Below are positions 11,900 to 23,894 of a DNA stretch of 64,000 nucleotides, piece after piece. The stretch is from Cryptomeria japonica (Eukaryota; Streptophyta; Pinopsida; Cupressales; Cupressaceae): positions 542,580,335-542,644,334 of the forward strand of contig NC_081412.1 of NCBI RefSeq assembly GCF_030272615.1, given 5' to 3'. The notes beneath the pieces are model-generated. The model was not told where the DNA came from. It ran no database searches and saw only the letters and a program-made list of their open reading frames with translations. Position numbers and translations under genes: made by a program. Numbering within the stretch: position 1 is the stretch's first letter; every line of letters starts with the position of its first letter.

Positions 11900-14330
11900 G
11901 CCAAGAGGTACAATTTTAGGACACTACATAATCATAACCATTTAGTATCAAGGAACATCCACACCAATATGCATAACATGTAAATCAATTATCTGCAAGT
12001 ACAACTCTAACTACCAATCTCCATAGCTCTCCCAATTTCTTCACACAACAATGAAAATAGATAAATGGACCTCCATGCCATCTCTTACATGACAACACAT
12101 GACCACAAACTAGTGATCACCATAAATGCAAGAAAAATTTGAATCCAATGTAATGTGAAACCGAACATTTAGAAGGATAATCAAGAACAAAGAGAGAAAC
12201 TGCAAATCAAAACCTGTAGCATGTCCTTCCACACACACCTCTAAATGCCAAATGTGTCAAGTATGATCTACTCCATAAATCCCTAAAGAGAATATCATCA
12301 ACAACACCCATCCATTCAATCTCATATGATCAAATAAACATATATATCATGTAATCAACATGGATGTAAGCCTCTCTAACCAAGAAGATCAAACCAAAAA
12401 TTCATTCCCAATCAAGGGAATATTCCCAATACCATCTCTTAAACTCAACATCAATAAATATAACTCACAATGCATAAGGAGACAAACATGCCATACACAC
12501 TCCTCAAATGAACTATAAAAAACTAAAGAACCATAGCTTTAGATCCATATGCATGATAAGATAAAGCATAAATTGTGATGCACCTCAAAGTAACAATGAA
12601 TAATACCTCTCAATTAGTAAATTGCCGAGTAGACCAAATGTGGGGAATGGGAACGCTCATCATGATACTCAAGTAGTCATGACTCACTCTAAGAACAATC
12701 TCCTCTCGAGTCCATATAAGGTGAAAGCTCCTTAGTCTTCCTATTGAAACCGTCAACCATCTCAACACAAGTCTCTAATCATAAGAGAATACTAGCATCA
12801 TATAAGACTCCATGTATCCATGAGCACCTGTAACCAATTAATCCATTGCAAATTCCAAATGCAACATAATGCCATCATGAAATAATCAATGAAATGATCA
12901 TGTACTCAATACAAAGAGAACCACCCAAGATCAATGTCAAAGATCCAACCTTGGAATCATGAACAAAAACATGGCATCATGATCCAACCATCTCCTTCTA
13001 GGAGATAACATGCTCCATATGAACATATCAAATAGCTATATCATGCCAAACCTCTAATGTGCACAAACAATAATATACCATGACATTATAGCAACCATCC
13101 TAATAGACAAGAATAATATGTTGAAGAAAAGCATAAACCATGTACCTCAACCAGAGATTTCATGAGTCATTTATGGCTCCAAGATAACATCTCCACTCAT
13201 CATGAAGAAAACCATATCCTACCAATGAACTTGCATATGTAAAAGACCATTTTATAGAAATATGATCAAGGGTTCCTCCAAACATCTATAACACTAAAGA
13301 AGATCATCCACCATCTAATGGTGAATCTACATCACTGCTAACAAATCCCATTAAATTGAATGATACTAGGTCACACATGGCATTATGATAACCATCTCCT
13401 AAATGAAGATTATCCAAGTCTATACACATACAACTGAAATATCAATAACATGAAGTGTAATTATGATCCCAAGCCAAGAAGATACATACAACCACCAACA
13501 AACCATGAGGAATCAATCCTATACTACTAATTCATCACTATCAAAAGCTCCCATTGAAACGTGTAACCAATGAATAACCAAGCTATCATGACATTATGAT
13601 CAAACCATCATGCTAAAAGTAACAATACCAACTATCCAAGTACTATAAACATCACCCATCTTCTCATCCCAAAGAAAACATACCAATGTACTAATGATCA
13701 CACATAAGACCAACTAACAAAGTCTACATCAACACTCAATAAAACCTAGTGAAAATAAATAATCTACAACTAAATCATCCCATTGCAATTGAATAGGTGA
13801 TTATCCCACACAATTGCATATCTTGTAAGTCAAACACTAAAACATGCAAACTCATCATCACATTAGTAAACTGCTAACTAAGATATTAAAGAAGATAATA
13901 TTGTAGACCAAATGATTCAAACACCAAATCAATCTCATATTTGATTTGCCAAACATGTCCACAACCAAGAACCATAGTTAAGGAACCAAATAAGAACCAA
14001 GGAGATAAGAAACAACCTCCTAACATCAAACTAAATCACCACAAGCCTAAATATGTTATGCCAATGCAAAAGTATACCTGCATAACCATGACACCATTAA
14101 CATCACCAACATTATACCAACACTCAAATATCACCCACAAGTAACACCATATCAAACCATGTCAAAATATGTCCTCAAAATTGAAAACAACAATGTGTAC
14201 TTGTCACCATCAAAGTACAAATTTGGAAAAACCCTATAAACCTGTACCAAGAAGCACCAAATTTGATAATTAGCTGTAGCATCATAAATATCTCATAAAG
14301 ATATGTACTCCTGAGTCAAGGTTTTGCCTC
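11900..14330. other. G-poor, A/C-rich strand-asymmetric tract
   Basis: For about 2.4 kb the plus strand is rich in A and C and depleted in G, with runs such as CATCACCAACATTATACCAA. No long open frame is maintained. The only sizeable frame (13941-14144) is low-complexity. It may be a non-coding internal domain of an old retroelement. Confidence 0.55.
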
Positions 14331-16030
14331 TTGACTCATTTGAATGCTCACATAATCAGACCCCCAATTATAAGAACTTACAAGTGATCAAACAAGTACA
14401 CAAATCTCTAAACTTATCAAACTAATAAAAAAATAGTACCATTGTGTAGTAGATTGAACATACTCTCCAACGTGTAATCGAAATTGAAAAATCCGATATC
14501 GTATGCAAAAGTTATGACCAAAATTGTGTAAAAGAGAACATGTGACTTATAAGCCCCAAAATCTAATCAAAACAAAAAAATCATGAAACCAAACCTATAC
14601 CATTGTGTAGTTCTTGGAACTAACTTTCCAATGAGTATAAGAAGTCAAAAAATAGACTTCTCGGGTAAAAGTTATGCCAGTTAGAAGAAAAATTCCAATT
14701 TCACTATAGGAGAAATATTTATGGAATCCAAACATTATCCAATTGGATTAAATTTAAATATCTAAAGTTTTTTAAAAATTAAATTTTAAGGGTCGGCCTA
14801 AGGCCTGAATGCAACCCAAACAATAAAATATGATTTAATTGGAATATGGTGGCAAATTACTAAATTTAATATCTATAAACTCAACGGGCAATACTAATTT
14901 TTTTATTTTAATGTTCAAGGCTGACTATGAAATTATAGTCAGTTTTTTTTTTTTTGCAATGATGGTTTTAAATTTTTAGTAGAGTTCTAAAAAACCTTGT
15001 AAAAATAGGTGATAGTGGGTTTAGAGGGTTCGACCCGACAGGGAGGGACGAGACCGGTGGGCTAAGCCTTACAAACTAGCATCCCCAACGATCGCCAAGT
15101 ACTAATAGTGCCAGCCCTATCAATACCTACGACAAGTTTTTTTAATATATTTTTTATAATTTTAAAACAAAAAATTGAAACACCATTTTGTCACTATATT
15201 TTTGCAAGAAAAATAATTTTAACTGATGGGGTAATTTTCTTTTTGATTTTAATTTCTCAGGGTTGAATATTTGGTGGCTATACAAAGTTCTTCATTGCAT
15301 AATCTGATAGTTAGATTTGTAAGCCAAATAGAATCAGTGGAACTTTAGATTGAAGGAAGGGATGTTGTTGATGATGGGACTTAGTGGAACATGGATGCTC
15401 TTCTTACTCAAAGAAAGAAGATCTTAGCAAAATGTATGTGAGGCTGCTTGCCTTTTATCTTTGTGTAATTTGCTGCTCTCTTTTGGTCTTCATCTTCTTT
15501 CATTTTATCTCTTCAGCTCCCTTTGAGATCTCTCTCTTCATTTCTCTTATACTTTTTTGTCCCATGTGTTCCATATTGGTTGGTTCTTTGTTTTTTATGC
15601 TCCCCTTGATAGGTCTAAATATATATTTCTCCTCTTTTTGTGTTATTTTATTATAGGAGTGGGCTCACAACCCACATCTTACTAAACACGAAAAAAGACC
15701 TCAATCTCCATTGCCCCTACATCATAATGAAGACCTTAATATTAATATCATAATCCTCATATAATGTAAATTTATAACTAATTAATCATAAAAACTACAA
15801 TAATCATGATGTTAAAGTATTTTATTATGATGTAAACAAGCCTTAAAGACTAAAATAAAGGATTTAGATGGTAAAAGCCTCATGTTGAGAAAGAAAACCA
15901 TGAATTTCATCAATAATTTTCCATATTTATTATCTAATTGAATTGGATAAAAATTTAGAATTAGGGTTTCAATTAAGATAATAAAACCACTAACAAGCCA
16001 AATTTACCAATACATTGAGAGATGAGTAAA
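14330..16030. other. Spacer with one GC-richer block, no supported gene
   Basis: A GC-richer block at 15010-15130 holds GTTCGACCC (15028-15036), which matches the RNA polymerase III B-box consensus. I see no convincing A-box or tRNA fold. The 90-codon hydrophobic frame at 15384-15656 lies in T-rich DNA and is probably spurious. Confidence 0.4.
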
Positions 16031-16640
16031 TACAATAGATCTAGCCACAATCCAAATGGCGAAAGGGCTGAAATTCTAATTAAATTCACTGGTTGTTAAT
16101 AGTTATCCTCTTTCTTAGTTGAATTTGGAAGGTAATTATGAAATTAGGGTAAAACCACGAAGAATTGAAGCAAATGATAAAAAATGGACTGCTATAGATA
16201 TCCCACAGAGCCACAAACTGAGATCTAGGAAAAAGAATATGCTTATAACTTATTCCCAAAAGTTTAACTCAATTTTGTGTGACTAGGTAGTACAAATTTT
16301 CCTTGGTTCTCTAAATTTTTCTTTGTTGAAAGCTAAACTTATTCATCACAATCAACTCTATCAGAATCTTAGAGTACAAATCCTGAACCTGTTTCCTGCA
16401 CACAAAAAGAAAGGGAAAGATGTTAGGGATAGGAGTTTGCCTTAAGTCAAACCCTAGTCTAGGAATTAACCTTGAAATCAAAATATGAATTGAAATGGAA
16501 ATTACTGCTAAATGCTTTCCTTTTGAGGGAAAGACCAGATCTGAAGTAAAAATAATTGCAATTAAAATATACCTTGATGAAGTTTTGTTTGATCCTCACA
16601 TAAGGTTTTTAGGGTTTCATGTAGGATGTCTTCAAAAAAT
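16030..16640. repeat. Dispersed repeat, copy B (partner at 10.86-11.54 kb)
   Basis: It shares with copy A the ordered landmarks CCTGTTTCCTGCACACAAAA, GGATAGGAGTTTGCCTTAAG, CCTTTTGAGGGAAAGA and TTTAGGGTTTCATGTAGGATG. A weaker relative is at 53430-53540 (AAATGTTAGGGTTGTATAGG). It lies just upstream of the hairpin array at 17.04 kb and may be part of the same element. Confidence 0.65.
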
Positions 16641-17039
16641 ATTGATCATGGTGTTGGGAATGCTATTATTTTTGCTGTAATGGAGTCTTCTATGTTTTGA
16701 GAATGTCCTCGGTGGTAGGGCTTTAGGGGGGATTTAAAATTTTCTAAGTGGCCTTTGATTTATCCTCGTCTCTATTCTAATTCTTTGTTAATTGTGAATG
16801 TCGAGTCTCTACATTTTAAGTTATTCATTGAAGGGTTCTAAGTCATGTGTATATTGGCCCCGTCCACTAGGTCTTACCTTTTGAGTTGGTTGCTTTTATT
16901 TTTTCAAAGGGTTCAATGATTCACATGAAGTCCCATGATTTAAAAAACTAAGTGTCCTAGGCATGCCCGCGTTACGACCTCTTTACCCTTCAGTAGGTGA
17001 TGACGTGTTGAAACGATTTCACTTAAGTCCGCCCTTGTG

Positions 17040-18030
17040 TTCTTGGTCACTACGGGATAGCGGGATTTCTATTTAGGGGCTCTTAGTTCCTATCCCATAG
17101 GTCATTTGTTATGAGTTTTCAGAGGGTGCGAGATAGTGGGAAGCTTATTTGACAATATAAACCTTATCGTGCAAGGTGTTTGGAATGGCCATCTCTGGCA
17201 TGTGGGATAGCGAGATGTGCTCTGAAGCCAATAAAATGGACTCTCACAAGCAATGCTAAAGGAAGGAAATGTGTTTGCAGGATGGTGGGAACCAAGGAAA
17301 TGAAGCCCCGCTACCCCACAAGGTTCTATCAAGAATGTAGATCCTACTGTGAGACAATGAGATACAAAGGAGAGTGAAGGGCTTCACAGTCTCATAGAAA
17401 TTAAAGTAGTGGTCCTGTGCGGGATGACGAGATACAAATAAACAAAGATAGAGTGCTCCCCTTGAAGAGGTCTAATGGACAAAATAAATGCACTACATGA
17501 TAGTGGGAGAGAGTGATGAAGGAATAGAATGAAGACCCTGCCATCCCGCTATGTTGAAGGCAGTGCAACTAAGACCCTGTGGGATGACTTTCACGTGCAA
17601 AGAAATGAGGCCCTACTATTCCATAGGGAGGGAAGCATCAAGACAAAAAAGAAAATAAGCAATTAATTCATGTCATGTGCAATAGCGGGAAAGAGTCGAG
17701 ATGCTTAGAAGGGGGCTTCCCGCAACCTTAAAGGAGTATCAAGGAAAGAGAAGCGGGATAGCGAGGTAAGTATTTTGCCTTCCCCGCCATCCTACAGGTG
17801 TTTAGAAGAAAAGAAGGGGTGCTACGGGATATCAAAGTGGTAGAAGAACAATGAGGCCCTGCTATCCCGTAGGGTGAATAACAGTAAGGAGAAAGCATTG
17901 TGAGGTAGCACGTAATGGGGAATTAATGAATTTTTGCTATCCTGCTGTCTGAAGAAAAGCATAATGATCACCATGCAGGATATTGAATAACAAGAAAACA
18001 TGGGGACCCTGCCATCCTGCAGAGGTCATA
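17040..18030 (+). repeat. Tandem array of about 13 imperfect hairpins (GGGATAGCGGG / CCCGCTATCCC)
   Basis: Two complementary motifs alternate through the whole kilobase: CTACGGGATAGCGGGA-like (17050, 17126, 17203, 17346, 17416, 17495, 17576, 17676, 17752, 17821, 17900, 17973) and CCCTGCTATCCCGTAGGG-like (17090, 17166, 17303, 17382, 17537, 17610, 17706, 17780, 17855, 17936, 18008). The period is about 75 bases, and each unit is a potential stem-loop. Examples are 17050-17060 with 17090-17100 (11-bp stem, one mismatch) and 17822-17831 with 17863-17872 (perfect 10-bp stem, 31-base loop). The array lies about 480 bases upstream of the ORF start at 18514 and would be in its leader RNA. Confidence 0.85.
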
Positions 18031-18513
18031 ATTTCATTGGAAAATTTAATATGATTTTCGGTGTGTTTTCAAAGGTGGTAGAGTAATATGAGAGGGGCAC
18101 CATGTTAGCAGTCAAGAGCGTCAACATGAGATCTAGGCTATTCATCTGAGGATCAATGGTAGAATTTGAATTTCAAAAGACACCAACCATCCGAGGCTTG
18201 CACGTATGGAGTAATGGCAATTCATCTGTGGGCAATAAAAGAAAAATTCAAAGTGCAATTTCTCACCCTATGATTGAAGAGCGAAGCATAGAGTGAGAAA
18301 AGGAAAACCAAAGGCAATTGAAGCATCTCCAAAGTTTTCAGTAGCACCCATTTGTGTCCAAACTAGTACTTGTTGACACTTCAAGTCTATCTTTGTGCTT
18401 TTGTAAGGAAATTTGTGAGCATTCATGTGAATTTGTTTAAGATTTTCTCTAGTCATAGGAAGAGGTTTGTTTATATAAGGTGCTTTAAGGGTCTGATATT
18501 CTTAGATATAGTA

Positions 18514-21500
18514 ATGGCCTCTCCAGTTGATAAAACCACCCCCACTGCTTCTCAAGAGATTCCCAAAGTGGGAACAAAATCTTCTCAGCCTGAGATTACC
18601 CATGCAATCCCTTTGGCTACTGTCCCACCAATCCATGCCATTACCGATAAACCCTCAAAAGAGAAAAACCCTCCAATGGACACTCAAACATCTCAGGTTG
18701 GTGAGTCAAGCATGCTACCATATTAGGAAGTTGCCAAACCAAAAAGAAAGAGAGCAGTCAAGAATGTTACTGTAGTCCCTTCTGACAGTGAACATTCTAT
18801 AGAGCCGAGCCCTTCTCCAAAAGCAAGAAAACCCACCCCCAAGAGAAGGAAAGCTGCTCCTAAGGAACTGTTTGCTCAACCATCCACATAGGCTACCCCA
18901 GCTACAGAAAATACTAAAGAGGGAGAATCCAATCCTCAAGAGGAAGCCCCCAAGCCCAAAAGAAGAAGGGCTCCCAAAGATTAGACCCTCAACTGCAGCT
19001 GTGTCAGAATAGGCTGCTGAGATAGAACCCGTGCCTCCTGCTACTGAAAATCCAATTGAAGCTCAACAAGAGCAAATAGAGGATGTTCCATCCTCATTTG
19101 TCCTAGCCAATACTTCCGAGGAAATAGTAAAGGAGCTTGCAGAAAAATTGGAAGAGGCTCAATAGAAAAAGAAGAAGGAACCCCATAGTCTCAGCTAGGA
19201 TCTCTTAGAGATGTTCAAGGGGTCAAATATGATGGATAACTTTAAAGAAAACTTTGGAGAAAATAGCTCCCAATGAAGGGATGCTCTCAACACTGAGAGG
19301 GGGTGAGATGTTTTCCATTTTTATATGGAAACAAGGATAAGGTTGCACCTATTTCAAACCCTTGGAACCTCAACTTGGGGAAGTTGGTAGTTTCAAATGT
19401 CTTTGTGGAGCCACTACTAATCAGGGAATTGGCCAAACGACACCATCCAAAGAGCATGACTATAAGAGAAGCTAATGGATATATTCTGCTGGATGTCTCC
19501 AAGGAGGCCATAGTTGAATGTTTTGATCTAGATAGGAGTGCCTTGACCAAAATAGATAAGAATAGGTTAGAGGTAGATTATTCTTCAAGGAAGAAACTAT
19601 ACATGGGAAATATTCTGCCCCTCTACATGAAGAAAATGTACAAGGGATCAAAGAGTTGTCTATTTGACTTTGAGAGGGAGCCCTTTGAGCTTAAGATCTT
19701 TGAGGATTATTTTGTAAGAACTTATTATGCCCTATGCCAGGTACTAGGAGAGGACTGTGGGTTAACCCGAATGCCAATTGATTTCATGGTAATGGAAATG
19801 AAGATTCAACACCTTGAAACAAGTGAGCTCTATGATTTTGTTTCATATCTTGAAGACAAGCTACATGATGACCCATTGGGGGCTAGAAATCAAAGGGAAG
19901 ATTTTAAATTTAAACATTATTCTTTGATTTGTCATATGATTCTTTTCCAGAATAGAACAGATTGGGATGATGCCCTACAAATAAAGAAATTTAATCCTAG
20001 TATGAAGGAAAGGTGGCCAATCCAAAGGTGGACCCAAATTTGGGACAAGGGGTCCAAATTTGTTGATTACAAAGATTTTTGTGATCATTTTGTCATGAAG
20101 GTTTTGGGGATGTGTGAAGAAAGTATACCAGGATTCCCTGTGCATATAGAAAAGGTCCTAAGAATGAAGGATTCTAGGGAAAAGCACATTGAACATCCAG
20201 AGGGGGCCTTCTCCCACAATTTTGGGGATTTTTTCTTCTATTTAGATTGCACAATGATCAAGGTTTATAGGTGTGCCCAACCACCACATATCATGCTAGT
20301 GATAGTTCTCCCATGACTTTCCTTCATTGAATTCATGTGGTAGATAATGTGGATGGAGAAAGAGATACTTAAAACATGGAAGAAGGGGCAACACCTCTCG
20401 AGGATGACAATTTTTGAAGATCTCCAAGTGGGCAACAATACACTTGAGTAGGTGCAAGGTTTCTTAATAAGTAATTATAGGCTCAAGGTAGGCCAGGCCA
20501 GACAAGAAATTTTGACCCTGAGGGGTACATAAATGATCTAAGAACCCAAAGGCTAAAGGTAAGGGGGGTACTCTCATCAATTAAATGAGAGAGAGGATTT
20601 AATAAAAAATACTAGCCCCTCTGAAGCTATTAATAGGAGAGGAAAATGGGACTATCTCCAAAAATTGGAGAGAGAAAGGAAAGAAAAAGACCCTATCTTT
20701 AAAGGTTTTTGTTCAAATCTTTAGAGTGACCTTTCTATAATGATGAACAAGGTAATGAATTTTGATAGTATACTTGCTATTGAGCTGAAAAGAAGAGAAG
20801 GCGAGCAAGTAGAAGAGAAATTGGAGGAAAGGTCAACTTATGAGCCTTTAAGGTCGAAGGGAAGGGCAGTCCTCATTGGGGAATCCTCTCAAATTGTCCC
20901 CTCATAACCCTATCCACAAATGGAACCACCTACATCAGGTCCAACAAGGAAGGTGGAAAAGGGAAAAGCAAAGCTCTTTGACTTTGTGGAAGTAATTGAG
21001 CTTGAATTTGATGCAAGTGTCAGGTCACCTTCTCCACCAAGAGATACCTTCCAAGAGGATGAAGCAACAAAAGTACTTGTGGACCTTGACAGGTCTCTCA
21101 TTCCAAGCACCATTCCATTGGAAGAAGCAACAAATGAAAGAATAATTGCTTCTATGCAATTTATGTTAGATGATGACTTTGTCAACACTCTTAAGTTTAA
21201 GTCATTTTGGATGAGAGAGAAGTTGAAAGATTTATTTGAGGATGAGTTGCAAAATTTTGATAGAGAAAGCATTAAGTGCACCCCTAAAGAGGGAAGGGAA
21301 TTGGTAAGAAAAAGTGATGTAATGCTTATCCCAGGGTGGGACTTGGAGAAGATTTTCTGGCTAGACTAGGTCATGAGGCAAAGGGCTCCAATCTATGCTT
21401 AGGAATTTGGTGAGCATGGGTCAGGGATTAATCCAAGTGTAAAGGATTTTGCACGTTGGTCAAAGGCCCTGCCCCAAAAAATAAAATCCAGTTGTATTAT

Positions 21501-22489
21501 ACGAGGTTGAACACAAGGTAGGCGATGTGGTGATCAGGACCTTAGTTGACACTTCATCTATAGAGGAAGCAACAATTACATATCATGCTACTAATTTTGC
21601 AAAGATAGTAGAAAAAGAAGAGGAGAAGAGGCATGAAGTTGTGAGGAATAGACACGTAGCCCTCACACATGAATACATTAAGTTATTTATTAAAAATATG
21701 AGGTTAACAAAGGAGTTGGCAAGTAGGGACACTAGGTCTTTGACAAGGCCCAAGCTAGAGGATTTGGAAAAAATAAAAGGAGACTTGTAGAAGGCAAAGG
21801 AGGATGCAGAAATGAATTAGTTTGAGATAAGGAAATCTACAATTGTGCAGATTTATAATAAAATCATTGATAGGTTGAGTGAGGTTCATACTTCCTATTC
21901 TCTGAAGTCACAGCTCCTCAACCAATTGGATGAGATTCTTTTATTCTTTCAACCTATTAGGGTTATTTGGTTCCCCAAAGGTCAACCATTAAAGTAGATT
22001 CTTTTGGCAGTTAAGAATGTGCCATTTGCACCCCAAGTAGTGGGGACAACATGGAAGAATTATAATTTGTTGATTAAAGAGCTTCCCCACATTGAGGAAG
22101 AAAAGAAAGCATTGGGTGACATGATGGAATCATTCAAGGGCCTTCAAAAGTGGGATATTCCCACTCTATTGACAGGGGAAGGAAATATCAAATATTTGGA
22201 TGTATGGAAGAAGGGATTCCAAGATGCCATTAATGCGGTTTTGAATTCATTGACTGCAGATTCTACCCAAGGTGATACATATCATAATATTATTGATAAA
22301 ATCATGGAGATTGATTTAATGTATCACAAGCTCACTTTGGAAGCTACAACTGTGCCAACCCATAGGACAAAAGAGGAAATGGGTAAGATGCAAGGCTTCG
22401 AGACATTCACTTGGCCAGTTGATGAAATTGACATATGGCACAAAAAGTATTGCTCTCTAGAAGAGGATCAGCCTGAGGAGGAGGACTAG
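18514..22489 (+). pseudogene. Broken extra ORF of an LTR-type element (second copy of the family)
   Basis: The coding tract starts at an ATG at 18514 (MASPVDKTTPTASQ) and ends at the TAG at 22487-22489. At least eight in-frame stops and several frameshifts break it. Its layout is a Pro/Lys-rich N-terminus with PKPKRRRAPK-like basic stretches (to about 18980), a globular domain best preserved in the 337-codon frame 19303-20316, and a long charged helical C-terminus ending EEDQPEEED. The globular domain shows IREANGYILLDVSKEAI, then FDLD, YDFVSYLEDKL and FKFKHYSLICHMILF. These match in order and spacing the ORFs at 1-2856 (minus) and 42899-46062. A polypurine tract and LTR follow directly, so it is the 3'-most ORF of its element. 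No reverse transcriptase or integrase motif was seen. Confidence 0.6.
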
Positions 22490-22539
22490 TTTGAGTCTTT
22501 TCCAGTTTTGCACCTCCTACATTTTTGGACAGGTTTCCT

Positions 22540-22552
22540 ATTTGGGATGGGG
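22540..22552 (+). other. Polypurine tract before LTR
   Basis: ATTTGGGATGGGG directly precedes the LTR start TGATAAGAG. This is the position and composition expected for the plus-strand primer of an LTR retrotransposon. Confidence 0.55.
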
Positions 22553-23697
22553 TGATAAGAGCACTCATTTCTCACTCATTAGCCCCCAACATACTTGACA
22601 AAGCCAACACCCAAGTACATTTTGACTTTGATAGATGATGCTACAATAGAACACCTTTATACCAACCACATCAAGCCAGTTGCTCCGGTCTCTAGAAGCT
22701 GTCAACTTTGTTGCCTTCATTAATGATGTTTGGGAGTTTTTGAAATATACATGTAAAGATGCCTTAGGGCAGGATATAGCTTATAGGCAATAGAATTTCA
22801 ACAAGTGTCTTACTTGGTCTGAAGCTTGTTTTTGCTCCCTTGTCCTATAAAAGGGAAACTAGGGGCAAGTAAGAAGGATTCTGAAAATCGTGGTAGTATG
22901 TATCAGGAAGTGAAAGTAATAGAAGATAGTGTGTTTTCCTGCAACTTTTTTGCAAAGAAACTCATATTTTTTGAAAATCAATAAAAGAGATCACTTTCAG
23001 TTTGCTCCCATTCTTTGTGTTCATGTTGTATGAAATCTAGTATTAATAATGCTATGATTTGTCTTCCCTTAAATAAAGAATATGTTTTTTATGATCAGTT
23101 TCATTTCAAGCAAGTGAATTAAAGTCTATTCAAAGAACATTGCAACATATCCGTTGGGAGGGGTGAGGAAATTTGAAGTAGTCACTTAAATATTTTATGT
23201 CATGCATGGGATATTCGAAGTATTTTTATAATGTTGAGTTACCATAGTGTCGTTTGACATTAACTTGCAGTTAGACTCTATTTTCCATAGGATAGGCACT
23301 GATCGTATTACCCATCGAGGATCATTCTTATTTCACCTTTTATATTTCTGCCTTTTATTTTTCTGCATTAGGAGTAGTTGTTAATTTAAAATCATTCTCA
23401 ATCTATGCAAGAATGACATGAACTCAGGTTAGAGCCATAACCTGATGTTTGCTTGTATTTCCTTGCTATGTTTTCATTGAGAAATTTGCTTTGTTCTACA
23501 GTGTCACAAGCCTAAAAGGTTGAGAGCCATTTGGATACTGTATAGGGGAATCCACCTAGGTTTTGCAGAGCCTGAAATGTAGAAGACATTAGTTTTCAAC
23601 CGAGTCTTGTTCGTTAGCCAAGTCCCATTCTGAGTTTGTTGACAAGTTAGTGGCTATTTCTTTAGAACTTAGAATCTATTGATTTGGGAACCAACCA
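22553..23697 (+). mobile_element. LTR (about 1145 bp) of a Tat/Ogre-like Ty3-gypsy element
   Basis: The block starts with TG after a polypurine tract and ends with CA (ACCAACCA) just before a primer-binding site. It contains TATAAAAG at 22846-22853 and AATAAA at about 22979, giving a U3-R-U5 layout. Only one copy lies in the window. It has an extra ORF on its left and a primer site plus gag-like tract on its right, so it reads as a 3' LTR and a 5' LTR at once. That suggests tandem elements sharing one LTR, or recombination between LTRs. Confidence 0.65.
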
Positions 23698-23712
23698 ATT
23701 GGCGACTCTACT
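23698..23712 (+). other. Primer-binding site, tRNA-Arg type
   Basis: ATTGGCGACTCTACT follows the LTR end. From memory, plant Ogre/Tat elements use a tRNA-Arg-type site TGGCGACTC(T/C)GCT, and this differs at one base in the first thirteen. Confidence 0.65.
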
Positions 23713-23894
23713 TTTGATAAACATAAGCTCTGAAGTTCCTTTGAGTAGAGTAGAAAATCTCCATCAGTTGCAAACTAGAGATAAAGGAAAAATATTTCTG
23801 AGGGATATTATTCTACTAGAGACCTAGAGGACACTAGTAGCCACGATTCTCCTTTTAGAGATCTAACCTCTTCTTTGGTTACACTTCCCCAAGG

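Noticed and set aside
15010-15130. GC-richer block with a B-box GTTCGACCC, possibly a tRNA or SINE
   Set aside because: No A-box at the right distance, no cloverleaf and no A-rich tail or target duplication.
15384-15656. 90-codon hydrophobic frame that looks like a small membrane protein
   Set aside because: The region is T-rich, which alone yields Phe/Leu/Ile-rich frames, and there is no promoter, homology or neighbouring gene context.
17040-18030. CRISPR-like array
   Set aside because: The repeats are degenerate inverted pairs rather than identical repeats with unique spacers, and the genome is a plant nucleus.
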